Translations under genes and position numbers: made by a program | In this document: one piece after another, positions 23,288 to 32,018 of the stretch | How the letters are laid out: each line of letters begins with the position of its first letter | Numbering within the stretch: position 1 is the stretch's first letter | Assembly (NCBI RefSeq): GCF_934295145.1 | Contig: NZ_CAKRAS010000031.1 | Span: 1 to 37,783 of the forward strand | DNA length: 37,783 nucleotides | Direction: 5' to 3' | Source of the DNA: an uncultured Eubacterium sp. | Lineage (GTDB): Bacteria > Bacillota > Clostridia > Lachnospirales > Lachnospiraceae | The notes under the pieces: generated by a model | Told to the model about the DNA's origin: nothing | The model's database searches: none | What the model saw: the letters and a program-made list of their open reading frames with translations, nothing else

Positions 23288-24426
23288 CCCCGGAACATAT
23301 ATTTACCGGAAGAGACTGTTTTACTGAGGCAGTCGGATATCTGAAACACTGTGGCAAAAAGGCACTTCTTGTGACAGGACCGCATGTGGTAAAATCGGAG
23401 ATGTTTGCTGAGTTAAGCCGGATGCTGGCAGACCACGGGATTGAGTTTGTGACATTTTCGAAAATCACCGGAGAACCGACGGATGCCATGATCAATGCCG
23501 GTGTCAGTGTATTTCTGCAAAAAGGCTGCGATTACTGCATCGGATTTGGCGGAGGAAGCCCGCTGGATGCAGCAAAAGCGGTTGCTGTCATGGCTGCAAA
23601 TGAAGGAAGTATTTCAGATTTTAACGGGAAAGAAATTACGAAAATGGCAGGACCTGTGGTGGCGATTCCAACTACTGCAGGAACCGGTTCGGAGGCAACG
23701 AAATTCACTGTCATCACGGATTCTGTGAATGATATTAAGATGCTGCTGAAAGGTGATTGCCTGATCCCGAAAATTGCGATCGTGGATGAGACATTCAGTC
23801 TGTCATCTCCGCAGTCAGTCACAGCGGCTACCGGACTGGATGCCCTGACACATGCAGTGGAAGCATATACCTCCAGAAAAGCGATGGATATGACTGATAC
23901 ACTGGCAGTGTCAGCGGTAAAACGGATCATGAAATATCTGCCGGTTGCTTATCGTGATGGAAAAAATCGCGAAGCCAGACATCAGATGGCGCTGGCAGCA
24001 CTGGAGGCAGGAATCTGCATCAACAATTCCAGTGTGACACTGGTGCACGGACTGAGTCGTCCGATCGGAGCGCTGTTTCATGTAGCGCATGGTATTTCCA
24101 ATGCCATGTTGCTCAAGGCATGCTTCTCCTTCGCGTTAGAAGGGGTATATGAGCGGTTTGCAGACCTTGCCAGGGCAATTGGTGTGGCAGATGAGAAGCA
24201 GGGCGATATTGCGGCAGCAGAACAGTTTCTGAAAGCCATTGAACATATCTGTGAGGTGTGCGAAGTACCGACACTGGAGAAGTATGGTATTCCGCGAGAG
24301 GAGTTTTATGCGGCGATTCCAAAGATGGCGCAGGATGCGTTGGACAGCGGAAGTCCGGGAAATACGCGGAAGGTGCCGGCATTTGAGGACTGTCAGGAGA
24401 TTTATAAGGCGGCATATGCCGGGTAG
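23272..24426 (+). CDS. Iron-containing (group III) alcohol dehydrogenase
   Basis: 384 aa. NAD(P)-binding part with GFGGGSPLDAAKAVA (about 91-105) and PTTAGTGSEAT; metal ligands Asp190, His194, His259 and His273 keep the spacing of FucO (ligand pair H259/H273 is 14 apart). Arg263 stands where FucO has the second-shell His267 (HGLSRPIG against HGMAHPLG), a variant that I believe recurs in one subfamily. The ATG overlaps the aminotransferase end and has GGAGG upstream, so the two are coupled. The likely job is to reduce the aldehyde product of the aminotransferase, for example sulfoacetaldehyde, malonate semialdehyde or succinate semialdehyde. Confidence 0.92.
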   Translation: MAHYLTPEHIFTGRDCFTEAVGYLKHCGKKALLVTGPHVVKSEMFAELSRMLADHGIEFVTFSKITGEPTDAMINAGVSVFLQKGCDYCIGFGGGSPLDAAKAVAVMAANEGSISDFNGKEITKMAGPVVAIPTTAGTGSEATKFTVITDSVNDIKMLLKGDCLIPKIAIVDETFSLSSPQSVTAATGLDALTHAVEAYTSRKAMDMTDTLAVSAVKRIMKYLPVAYRDGKNREARHQMALAALEAGICINNSSVTLVHGLSRPIGALFHVAHGISNAMLLKACFSFALEGVYERFADLARAIGVADEKQGDIAAAEQFLKAIEHICEVCEVPTLEKYGIPREEFYAAIPKMAQDALDSGSPGNTRKVPAFEDCQEIYKAAYAG

Positions 24427-24444
24427 ATATTGAAATATGTGTGG

Positions 24445-24506
24445 AAACCATCCAAAGTTTGAATGCAGGCCATGAAGCGACTGCGTTCAAACTTCGGGTG
24501 GTTTTT
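24445..24506 (+). terminator. Terminator after the alcohol dehydrogenase
   Basis: AAACCATCC-A-AAGTTTGAA pairs with TTCAAACTT-CGG-GTGGTTT, extended by GCAG/CTGC, and ends in TTTTT. It starts 19 bp after the stop codon. Confidence 0.85.
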
Positions 24507-24522
24507 GTATGTAAAAAAATTT

Positions 24523-24551
24523 TTGCCTAATAAAAGAGATAGTGCTATGAT
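24523..24551 (+). promoter_or_regulatory. Promoter of the DUF1275 gene
   Basis: -35 TTGCCT (24523-24528) and -10 TATGAT (24546-24551) with a 17-bp spacer, 54 bp before the start codon. Confidence 0.6.
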
Positions 24552-24605
24552 AGGCAAGGAAAAAATCAAAGACATTACAATTTCTGAAAAAGAAAGGCAA
24601 CTACA

Positions 24606-25343
24606 ATGAAACAAAAAGTAACAAAAGATCAATGGGAAGCTTTGATTCACTGGAATTTTGCCCTTGTGGGTGGATTTCTCGGAGCCTACGCGATCTTACT
24701 ACATATGGGAAACTTTGGTTCGGCGCAGACCGGAAATATCATGGAAATGGCGGCATCGTTAGTATCAGGTGAGTGGTACGATGTGTTGTTGCGATTCCTT
24801 GCGTTGCCGCTTTTTGGCGGCGGAGTGGTGGTTTCCTATCTGTTGACGAACTATACGAACATCAATATGCGAAAATTAGCCATTGTGGTGGATGCGGCAG
24901 GATTAGTAGCATCCTCATTATTGCCGTTACAACCGGTGCTGGTTGGACTGTATCCGATCTTTTTCTGTTCTGCTTTTCAGTGGGGCGTGTATTCATCGGC
25001 AAACGGCTACAACAGTGCGACCATCTTTTCCAGTAATAACTTCAAGCAGGCAGTGCTTGGATGGACACAGTATTTTCTGACAAAAGATCCGGAATTTAAG
25101 AAAAAGGGTATTTTGTATACCAATACGGTACTCTCTTTTTTTATCGGAGCATGTTATGGTGCGGTAGCAGTCAATGCGTTTGCAGTGCGCGCGGCATATC
25201 TTGGCTTTGTGCCGCTGGCAACCGGCTGGATTCTGGTGGTAAAACACAGCATGGTACTTGAATCGGAACGTCCGCAGGAAATTGCAAAAGAAGCAGCGAC
25301 AGAACTGGAAGATGCAGAACTTCTGGAGGCAGAACAGAAGTAA
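24606..25343 (+). CDS. DUF1275 (YoaK-like) integral membrane protein
   Basis: 245 aa with about six membrane segments. The first half carries GGFLGAYAILLHMGNFGSAQTGNIMEMA, which matches the DUF1275 hallmark (a Gly-rich helix followed by a T-G-N motif). The segment WGVYSSANGYNSATIFSSNN is the second half's polar motif. The last 30 residues are acidic and cytoplasmic. The function of the family is unknown; a transport role is often guessed. It has its own promoter and is separated by a terminator from the aminotransferase unit and by the LysR-type operator from the ene-reductase gene. Confidence 0.8.
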   Translation: MKQKVTKDQWEALIHWNFALVGGFLGAYAILLHMGNFGSAQTGNIMEMAASLVSGEWYDVLLRFLALPLFGGGVVVSYLLTNYTNINMRKLAIVVDAAGLVASSLLPLQPVLVGLYPIFFCSAFQWGVYSSANGYNSATIFSSNNFKQAVLGWTQYFLTKDPEFKKKGILYTNTVLSFFIGACYGAVAVNAFAVRAAYLGFVPLATGWILVVKHSMVLESERPQEIAKEAATELEDAELLEAEQK

Positions 25344-25370
25344 AAATTCAAATAACAAATGTTTATAGTC

Positions 25371-25436
25371 ATTGAATTTGCGGAACAGTCCGTTTCTGTT
25401 TATTCAATGTACAATCTCCTTTGAATCTATTACAGT
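25371..25436 (+). promoter_or_regulatory. Ene-reductase promoter with shared LysR-type operator (copy 1)
   Basis: The block begins ATTGAAT (25371-25377), has GGAACAG at 25382-25388 and ends in ATTCAAT (25402-25408), an inverted pair with starts 31 bp apart. The adjoining TGTACA (25408-25413) and TACAGT (25431-25436) are 17 bp apart and fit -35 and -10 boxes. The same block with the same spacing stands before the SnoaL-like gene at 28551. The position just upstream of and touching the -35 is typical of LysR activators. Confidence 0.75.
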
Positions 25437-25513
25437 AGAAGTGTAAAACAAAGACATTTCCAGTGTGATGGTAAAAGAAACTTGTAAGAATAATTTTTGA
25501 GAAGGAGAGATAT

Positions 25514-27460
25514 ATGATCGTACAGAAGTATCCGCATTTGATGGCGCCATTTTCTGTAAAAGGGGTTCATTTTAAAAACCATATTTTTCTGGCGCCATGT
25601 GCATTGTCACATGTAACATACGGTGCACCAAATGATTTGGGCATCGAATATATCGAAGAAAAAGCGCGCGGCGGCGTAGCACAGATTACACAAGGCAACA
25701 TTACAGGTCCGGGTGGTTATGGTGATAATGGCGGACATTTTAACCGCTATTTTACAAATTGCTTTACAGATATGGCATTTACAGAGCTTGCAACAGCAAT
25801 CAAAGAACACGGTGCTGTGGCATCAGCAGAAATTAACCATGCAGGATTTATGGCTGGTTTGGCGGAAAATTCCAATACACCGCCGATGAGTTCTATGGGA
25901 TTTATCCGTGAAGATGGTGTGGAAGTTGTTCAGATGACAGAGCAGATGATTCTTGATACCGTGGAGTATTATGCAAATATTGCCAAATTTTTAAAAGGCT
26001 GTGGATTTCAGATGTGTATGATCCATGCAGGGCATGAAATGCTGCTCAATCAGTTTTTATCACCGCATTTTAATAAGCGTACGGATAAATACGGTGGAAG
26101 TCCGGAGAATCGTATCCGGTTCCCAAAAATGATCCTGCAGAGAATCCGGGAAGTCTGTGGAGAAGATTTCCTGATTGAACTTCGTATTTCAGCCGTAGAT
26201 TATTGTGAAGATGGAAAAGATATCGAAGAAAGTATTTATTTCGTAAAAGAGTGCGAAGATTTGATTGATTTTGTTCATATTTCGGCAGGATGTGGACCGG
26301 AAACAGCATATCTGACACAGGAAGTAGCTTTTCAGCCGGAAGGACTGAATATCAAGTGGGCGGAAGCTATGAAAAAAGCCGGAGTAAAGCCGAAAGTTGT
26401 TGTGATGGGTGGTATTGCAAGCCCGGAAGTGGCTGAACGTTTTCTGGCCGAGGGAAAAGCAGATGTGGTGGCTATGGCGCGTGCCATTATGGCTGATCCA
26501 CAGCTTCCAAACAAAATCCGCCGAAATCAGGAAGAAGACATTGTACCATGTCTGAGATGTAATCATTGTCTGGGATCAAATAAGGTAGCGTTTTTTGAGG
26601 CAAAATGTATGGTAAATCCGCATATGGCACATGAACACCGTACACGTCATGTACCGCCGGCTGTATGTTCCAGAAAAGTACTTGTAGTAGGTGGCGGAGT
26701 GGCCGGAATGGAAGCAGCCATTACTGCGGCAGACCGTGGTCACAAAGTTGTGCTGGTAGAAAAAGCAGAGGAACTTGGAGGCGTGATTCGTTTTGCAGAT
26801 TATGATTCTATTAAAGTTCAGCTGAAAAAATATCGCAAATATCTGGTTCGGCAGGTAATGAAGCGAAATATCGATGTACGTTTGAGTACAGAAGCTACCG
26901 AGGGTTTAATTGAGGCATTACAACCGGACGCAATACTTGTTGCAACGGGGGCAAAGCCGATTATTCCACATATTCCTGGAATTGACGGTGAGAATGTTAT
27001 GTATGCGACAGATGCATATTACCATTCTGAAAAACTCGGTAAAAAAATCGTTATTATTGGCGGTGGACTTGTAGGCTGTGAAGTAGGTGCACATCTGGCA
27101 AATACTGGTCATGAGGTTGAAGTTGTTGAAATGGGAAGTGAACTGGCACCGGAAGATAACCCGTTCCATCATTGTGGTATGATGGCATACTGGTCGGAAC
27201 GTCCGATCCATGGAACAGTAAATACTACTGTGACAAAAATTACATCAGATGGTGTTTACGGAGTGGATAAGGATGGAAAAGAGGTATTTTTTGAAGCGGA
27301 TACAGTTCTTTATTGTGTCGGAATGAAAGAAGATACCAGTGTAACCGAGGAAATGCAGAAATATTGTTATGATGTGGTTGCTATTGGTGATTGTTTCAAG
27401 AGCGGTCGTATTGTAGATGCTGTTGGAATGGGATATCATTCAGCAGTAGATCTTGCATAA
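25514..27460 (+). CDS. Flavin ene-reductase of the Old Yellow Enzyme / 2,4-dienoyl-CoA reductase type
   Basis: 648 aa with three parts: an FMN TIM barrel (1-340), a Cys cluster for a 4Fe-4S centre (C346, C349, C352, C365), and FAD/NAD(P) Rossmann motifs VVGGGVAGMEAAITAADRG (about 391-409) and VIIGGGLVGCEVGAHLA (about 513-529). Such enzymes reduce activated C=C bonds; relatives include BaiCD/BaiH, daidzein reductase and enoate reductases of gut anaerobes. FLSPHFNKRTDKYGGSPENR is the family signature, but before it the usual H-G-Y reads H174-E-M176, so the usual proton-donor Tyr is Met. It is a monocistronic unit with the shared operator. Substrate unknown; steroid, plant phenolic or other enone are guesses. 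Confidence 0.92.
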   Translation: MIVQKYPHLMAPFSVKGVHFKNHIFLAPCALSHVTYGAPNDLGIEYIEEKARGGVAQITQGNITGPGGYGDNGGHFNRYFTNCFTDMAFTELATAIKEHGAVASAEINHAGFMAGLAENSNTPPMSSMGFIREDGVEVVQMTEQMILDTVEYYANIAKFLKGCGFQMCMIHAGHEMLLNQFLSPHFNKRTDKYGGSPENRIRFPKMILQRIREVCGEDFLIELRISAVDYCEDGKDIEESIYFVKECEDLIDFVHISAGCGPETAYLTQEVAFQPEGLNIKWAEAMKKAGVKPKVVVMGGIASPEVAERFLAEGKADVVAMARAIMADPQLPNKIRRNQEEDIVPCLRCNHCLGSNKVAFFEAKCMVNPHMAHEHRTRHVPPAVCSRKVLVVGGGVAGMEAAITAADRGHKVVLVEKAEELGGVIRFADYDSIKVQLKKYRKYLVRQVMKRNIDVRLSTEATEGLIEALQPDAILVATGAKPIIPHIPGIDGENVMYATDAYYHSEKLGKKIVIIGGGLVGCEVGAHLANTGHEVEVVEMGSELAPEDNPFHHCGMMAYWSERPIHGTVNTTVTKITSDGVYGVDKDGKEVFFEADTVLYCVGMKEDTSVTEEMQKYCYDVVAIGDCFKSGRIVDAVGMGYHSAVDLA

Positions 27461-27485
27461 ATTAATTTCCCCCAAAGTTAAGCAG

Positions 27486-27532
27486 AAAAGCGGGCAGTTA
27501 TATGAAAGTGATCATATAGCTGCCCGCTTTTT
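27486..27532. terminator. Bidirectional terminator between ene-reductase and LysR genes
   Basis: AAAAGCGGGCAG pairs with CTGCCCGCTTTT, extended by TATATG/CATATA, with T-runs on both strands. It serves the convergent ends at 27460 and 27574. Confidence 0.9.
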
Positions 27533-27573
27533 ATACGTAAGAAAAATCGGTTCAGGTTTATTGTTGTGGTATG

Positions 27574-28470
27574 TCAGGTCAGAGTTTCTGTCTGAAACTG
27601 GCTGAGAATTTGCTCTGTTACAAATGGAATGACCGGATTTGTATTCTTTTTTTCCCAGACGAGGCAGGTATAATAGGTATCTTCGATATCGCGGATTGGC
27701 AGTGTCTTAAAATCAAAATTGCGCCCCTGAAGAGTTCCTTTCGGAAGTATGGAAATGCCTTTATTGATGGCAATCTGAAAAAATAATTCATCCAGTCCGT
27801 TTGCCTGATAAATTTTATGATAATCGAAATCAAGAAACTTTTGCAGTGGTTTGATTTCTGGATTAATATTTGCGCGTTTTGGTGGGAAGATAAGACATTC
27901 GTTTTTCAAATCTTCCAGACAGACGCTTTCACGGGAAGCCAGTGGATGCTGTGCATTTACAATGGCACAGAAAGCATCTTTAAACAGATATCGGTATTCG
28001 ATGTCCTGATCCAGTTCATCTAACTGATAGGAAAATACAATTCCAATATCCGCACGGTTATTTTTTATGGTCTGAAGGATCAGAAGCGGATCTTCTGAGT
28101 TAAATATGAAATTAATCTCAGGGTGCATTTGTCCCATCTTGGTGATCGTTGAGAATAGTTTTGTCTCAAAAATGGCCGGAATTGACCATGTGATGGTACC
28201 TGAAATAGAGTTCTCAATGAGCTGAAGTTGCTGTTTGGTTGTATTCCAGATCTGAAGGAGATACGCACTTTGTTTTTGCAGATACTCCCCCGATGGTGTA
28301 AAAGTGAGTACATTATTTTTACGGACAAAGAGGCGGGTACCAAGCTCTTCTTCCAGCGCAGAAATGCTTTTGCTGATTGCAGAATGGCTGATAAATAGCT
28401 CTGCGGCAGCCTTGGATAAATTCATGTATTTCGCAGTAGTCAAAAAATATTCCAGTTGTTCAAATGTCAT
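27574..28470 (-). CDS. LysR-family transcriptional regulator
   Basis: 298 aa from the ATG at 28470 (GGAGG nine bases upstream); the frame runs on to 28587 but that part lies in the promoter region. N-terminal winged helix-turn-helix: MTFEQLEYFLTTAKYMNLSKAAAEL, then ISHSAISKSISALEEELG and LFVRKNNVLTFTPSG, the LysR pattern. The C-terminal ligand domain runs from about 90 to 298. It is divergent from the SnoaL-MFS-MFS genes and convergent with the ene-reductase gene, and both of those have the shared operator, one copy directly upstream of its own gene. It is therefore the likely regulator of both and of itself; the inducer is presumably the substrate. Confidence 0.93.
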   Translation of the reverse strand: MTFEQLEYFLTTAKYMNLSKAAAELFISHSAISKSISALEEELGTRLFVRKNNVLTFTPSGEYLQKQSAYLLQIWNTTKQQLQLIENSISGTITWSIPAIFETKLFSTITKMGQMHPEINFIFNSEDPLLILQTIKNNRADIGIVFSYQLDELDQDIEYRYLFKDAFCAIVNAQHPLASRESVCLEDLKNECLIFPPKRANINPEIKPLQKFLDFDYHKIYQANGLDELFFQIAINKGISILPKGTLQGRNFDFKTLPIRDIEDTYYTCLVWEKKNTNPVIPFVTEQILSQFQTETLT

Positions 28471-28509
28471 AATTGCGTTCCTCCATGAACATGATAAAAA
28501 TATGTCGTA

Positions 28510-28542
28510 TTCCCTGTTTCTATTATAACAGGAACAGAGGGA
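28510..28542 (-). promoter_or_regulatory. LysR gene promoter region
   Basis: A consensus -10 TATAAT (minus strand, 28522-28527) lies 52 bp before the LysR start, without a good -35. It sits in an inverted repeat (TTCCCT at 28510-28515, AGGGAA at 28537-28542; CCTGTT/AACAGG inside). GGAACAG at 28531 repeats the motif of the operator at 28562, 31 bp away. This suits autoregulation. Confidence 0.5.
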
Positions 28543-28550
28543 AATATCGC

Positions 28551-28616
28551 ATTGAATTTTTGGAACAGAAGGATGCGGTTTATTCAATGTACAGAGACAT
28601 AAATATGAAGTATGAT
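28551..28616 (+). promoter_or_regulatory. SnoaL-MFS promoter with shared LysR-type operator (copy 2)
   Basis: ATTGAAT (28551-28557), GGAACAG (28562-28568) and ATTCAAT (28582-28588), followed by -35 TGTACA (28588-28593), a 17-bp spacer and -10 TATGAT (28611-28616). All distances equal those of copy 1 except that GGAACAG is shifted by at most one base. Confidence 0.78.
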
Positions 28617-28666
28617 AATTACAAGATCACACTGGAATAAAAAATAATGTAGAAGGAGATTTTGTA

Positions 28667-29482
28667 ATGGGACAGGAAGAAAGACTGGAATTACTTGAAA
28701 AAGAACTGGAAGCGGTAAAGCTTCAGCTTGCGCGGGCGCAGGCTGTGACAGAAATCGCAAATACAATGGCTCGCTATAATTATTATCATTCCGGCGGAAG
28801 GCAGCGTGACTGTCTGGATCAGTTTGCAATGAGAACGCCCGGGGTGGCAATCGAAATTGCAATGTGGGGACAGTATCATGAGGCAGAAGGTCTTTATGAG
28901 AATTATGTAGAAGGAATTGCAAAACATGAACAGTCTATCGGAGCAAGAAAAGGATGGTATTGTGAGCATCCAATCTATAATCCGTTAATTGAAGTTGCAG
29001 CGGATTGCAAAACCGCAAAAGCAGAGTGGCAGACGTTTGGACCGGAGACAGCAAAAGAACATCCGGAAGATCCAGATTGTCCGTTTGATCCAAACTGGAT
29101 GTATGGAAAGTATCAGGCAGATTTTATTGTTGAAAACGGTCACTGGAAAATCTGGCATCTGCAGATCATGCCGGATATTATGTGTCCGACCTGCAAACCG
29201 TTTACCGAGCAGCGGCCGCATGACGATTTTGTGCCGACAGATATGCCTGGATTTGCAGAGCGTCAGAAATCCTTCTGTGAAGAATATGACGTAAATAAGG
29301 TTCGTAAATTCTGGCCACAGCCGCCAGAGCCATATGAAACATTTGAGGGTTCCAGAAAACATGCATTACATAAACCAACAGCGGAAGATAAAATCGAGTA
29401 TACTTTTGAACAGAACGATTTTACGCTGGAGGAGTATTTCGTATATTTGGAAGAAAAGGATCCGTGGAAAGGGGACAATTAA
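28667..29482 (+). CDS. SnoaL/NTF2-like domain protein with long C-terminal extension
   Basis: 271 aa. A predicted coiled coil (residues 1-25, EERLELLEKELEAVKLQLA) leads into an NTF2/SnoaL-like core (about 26-168: VTEIANTMARYNYYHSGG, RDCLDQFAM, KTAKAEWQTF, YQADFIVENGHWKIWHLQI). The coiled-coil start and core resemble bile-acid dehydratase BaiE, but the usual Tyr/Asp/His set does not line up clearly: my alignment puts Asn105 at the His place, with His101 nearby. About 100 extra residues (170-271), with two Cys (CPTC) and a Pro-rich stretch, follow the core. Such folds act as dehydratases, isomerases or binding proteins. It is the first gene of the unit with two MFS genes and has AAGGAG upstream. 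Confidence 0.8.
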   Translation: MGQEERLELLEKELEAVKLQLARAQAVTEIANTMARYNYYHSGGRQRDCLDQFAMRTPGVAIEIAMWGQYHEAEGLYENYVEGIAKHEQSIGARKGWYCEHPIYNPLIEVAADCKTAKAEWQTFGPETAKEHPEDPDCPFDPNWMYGKYQADFIVENGHWKIWHLQIMPDIMCPTCKPFTEQRPHDDFVPTDMPGFAERQKSFCEEYDVNKVRKFWPQPPEPYETFEGSRKHALHKPTAEDKIEYTFEQNDFTLEEYFVYLEEKDPWKGDN

Positions 29483-29518
29483 AGTTGCACATAAGCCTTA
29501 ATAAGAGGAGGTTCGGGT

Positions 29519-30805
29519 ATGAAAAAATTTAACTATGGAGCAAAAGGCTGGGGTATTGTAATATTTTGCTTTTTCCTGTTTTGGGTAGGTTCAGGATGTC
29601 CGGTAACATCTCTGAATGTAATTATGTCGGAATATAACGCCATGTACGGATGGGATATTGCCTTATTGAATGGTTTTGGAACAATGGCAAACATTTTATC
29701 AATTATTGCAGCAGCTGTATTTGGCTGGTGGTGTAAAAAACGCGGACCAAAATCACTGATACTTGCAGGCTGTATTATGGGGGCTGTATCAATGTTTATG
29801 TGGGGACGTGTTACATCCATTGGTACCTATGCATTGTGGTATACCATCTGCGTTATCGCATCCAGCGCATATTGCCAGATAGGTCTTGCATCTCTGATCG
29901 CAAACTGGTTCCCGACCAGAAAAGGTTCTGTTATGGGATTTGTAACGGTAGGTGCATGTATGGTTGGACTAACCTATATTAAGAGCCAGACATTCATGAT
30001 TGAGCATTTCAGCTTTGCAGCATCCTTCGACCTGTATGCGATTGCCTTTGTAATTCTGGCAGTGGTTTGCGCATTTCTGGTAAAAAGTGATCCGGAGCAG
30101 TGTGGTGCGTACCCGGATAATGACCGTACTTTAACAAAAGAAAAACTGGAAGCAATGCATGCGGAAGGTATGAAATATCGTCAGACCAGTCCCTGGACTG
30201 TTGGAAAACTTTTAAGAACAAAGGAAACATGGTTTATTGGAATTGGCGGTGGAGTTTTGGTTATGTTTACCGTTGGAATTATGAGTAACTTTATTCCAAT
30301 GTGTGCGTCAGCAGGAATTGAGATGAATCAGGCGATTTTCCTGATGGGAGTAACCTCTTTTATAGCGATGCCGGCATCTGTTATCTGGGGCATTATTGAT
30401 GAAAAAATCGGTACACGGATGACAACCATTGCAATGTTTATCTATTTCATTGTATCTGTATGCATCGCACTGGTGCCAAACATTATTACGATGTATATTG
30501 CACTGGTAATGTTTGCATCCATTATCGGTGGAGCAAATAACCTTGCTATTTCCATGACAGCATCTGTATGGGGAAGATATGATTTTGATTCTGCATGGAC
30601 AGTCGTATTTATTTTAAATACGATTGTAAGATCCTTTGGATTTATGCTGGTTGGAAGTCTCGCAAGTGTAACCGGAAGTTTCAAGGCGACATTTATTGGA
30701 TTGATCATCTGTTCCGCAATTGGCGCTGTATTATTTGCACTGTGTTCAAATAAACCACTGGGAAGAACAGAATTATACGATCAGTCTGAACATATTGCGG
30801 AGTAA
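29519..30805 (+). CDS. MFS transporter (OFA/oxalate-formate-like)
   Basis: 428 aa with about 12 predicted membrane helices and a central cytoplasmic loop (about 195-225, NDRTLTKEKLEAMHAEG). FGWWCKKRGPKSLILAG is the loop 2-3 motif of the MFS, and IANWFPTRKGSVMGF resembles the OFA group. It follows the SnoaL gene by 36 bp with AGGAGG upstream and precedes a second MFS gene by 3 bp. Uptake of the substrate or export of the product of the nearby ene-reductase is likely; direction cannot be read from sequence. Confidence 0.88.
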   Translation: MKKFNYGAKGWGIVIFCFFLFWVGSGCPVTSLNVIMSEYNAMYGWDIALLNGFGTMANILSIIAAAVFGWWCKKRGPKSLILAGCIMGAVSMFMWGRVTSIGTYALWYTICVIASSAYCQIGLASLIANWFPTRKGSVMGFVTVGACMVGLTYIKSQTFMIEHFSFAASFDLYAIAFVILAVVCAFLVKSDPEQCGAYPDNDRTLTKEKLEAMHAEGMKYRQTSPWTVGKLLRTKETWFIGIGGGVLVMFTVGIMSNFIPMCASAGIEMNQAIFLMGVTSFIAMPASVIWGIIDEKIGTRMTTIAMFIYFIVSVCIALVPNIITMYIALVMFASIIGGANNLAISMTASVWGRYDFDSAWTVVFILNTIVRSFGFMLVGSLASVTGSFKATFIGLIICSAIGAVLFALCSNKPLGRTELYDQSEHIAE

Positions 30806-30808
30806 AAA

Positions 30809-31999
30809 ATGAGTAGTTATCAACAAACAAAAACAAGCGGGCCGGGGATGCTGGCGACCATGGCGATGCTGAGCCTTACGTTGATGGGCCTTGGTTCCAA
30901 TGCCATCACACCGGCACTGGCCACGCTGGCGGCACAATTCCCCAATGAGGATGTTTCGTTTATACAGACGGTAGCCACTTTGAGCATGATGGCAGGTTCG
31001 CTGATCGCCGGAGCGGTGATGGGAAAGAAAATTAAGACAAAAACACTGGCAATACTGGGAAGTATCTTGTGTCTGATTTTTGGAATTCTGCCTGTCTTTA
31101 TGAACAGTTATGCATTGATTCTGGTGGTACGCCTTGTATTTGGATTTGCAATGGGATTAATCGCACCGCTTGGAAACGCACTGATCATGATACATTTTCA
31201 GGGAAATAAGCGTGCAACGCTGATCGGTGTAGGCACCTTTGCGATGAATATCGGTGGAATCGCATTTCAGATGCTTGCAGGCGTGTTGGCTGACATTTCC
31301 TGGAATCTGGCATTTTTGGGACATATTTTCTTTGCAATTGCAGTGATCATGTCATTTTTCCTGCCGGATGAAGAACTGGAAGTAGTCAGAAATACAGATA
31401 ACAAAATGCAGTCGAAAGAGAAATTAAATGTACGGACAGTATTACTGATCGGAATATTGATGATGGTTTTTCAGGCATGTAACCTGAGTGTTATGATGAA
31501 TGCGTCTACATTGTATGAAGTCAGAAATGCAGGTGGAGCAACCGTTGCAGCGATGGCACTTACTGCATTTTCCGTGACAGGAATGTTTGCAGGGTTGCTG
31601 TTTGGTGTATTGTTCAAACGCATAAAGCGTGCAATGTTTTTACTGGCTTTCGGATGTGTGGCACTTGGAGCAGGAATCATTTTTGTAGGTCAGACCGCAG
31701 TTCTTATGGGAATCGGATATGGATTGATCGGAATCGGATTTAACTGGCAGTTTGCAGCGTTTACGGAATGGGTTGGAATAGCAACACCACCATCAACCAT
31801 TGGAACCGGTACATCAATTATTTTAGCCTTTATGAATCTGGGTGGATTTGTAAGTTCTTTTTGGATGATTCTGCTTGGATATGATCTTACAAAAATATTA
31901 TTATCAGACGTGATTTTGTGTAGTATATTTGCAATTGGGCTGTTTTTGGTCAATCCATTTAAGAGTGGAGTAAAACAATCCAAGATCAATTGCACATAG
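30809..31999 (+). CDS. MFS transporter, second in tandem
   Basis: 396 aa with about 12 membrane helices. Loop 2-3 reads GAVMGKKIKTKTLAILG; VRLVFGFAMGLIAPLGNALI is typical of helices 4-5. It is not closely similar to the MFS protein just upstream, so this is not a simple tandem duplication. It begins 3 bp after that gene's stop, so the two are co-translated. Two different carriers in one unit suggest substrate import paired with product export, or an exchange. A strong terminator follows. Confidence 0.88.
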   Translation: MSSYQQTKTSGPGMLATMAMLSLTLMGLGSNAITPALATLAAQFPNEDVSFIQTVATLSMMAGSLIAGAVMGKKIKTKTLAILGSILCLIFGILPVFMNSYALILVVRLVFGFAMGLIAPLGNALIMIHFQGNKRATLIGVGTFAMNIGGIAFQMLAGVLADISWNLAFLGHIFFAIAVIMSFFLPDEELEVVRNTDNKMQSKEKLNVRTVLLIGILMMVFQACNLSVMMNASTLYEVRNAGGATVAAMALTAFSVTGMFAGLLFGVLFKRIKRAMFLLAFGCVALGAGIIFVGQTAVLMGIGYGLIGIGFNWQFAAFTEWVGIATPPSTIGTGTSIILAFMNLGGFVSSFWMILLGYDLTKILLSDVILCSIFAIGLFLVNPFKSGVKQSKINCT

Positions 32000-32018
32000 A
32001 AAAATTGAGAATGTACGT

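Noticed and set aside
28471..28587. N-terminal extension of the LysR protein
   Set aside because: It covers the promoter and operator; the ATG at 28470 has a good ribosome binding site and the standard LysR start.
25514..31999. bai bile-acid operon or bilirubin reductase locus
   Set aside because: There is no baiB, baiA, baiF or baiI-type gene, the units are split around a LysR gene, and no bilQ/bilS-like neighbours are seen; only the gene-type logic is similar.
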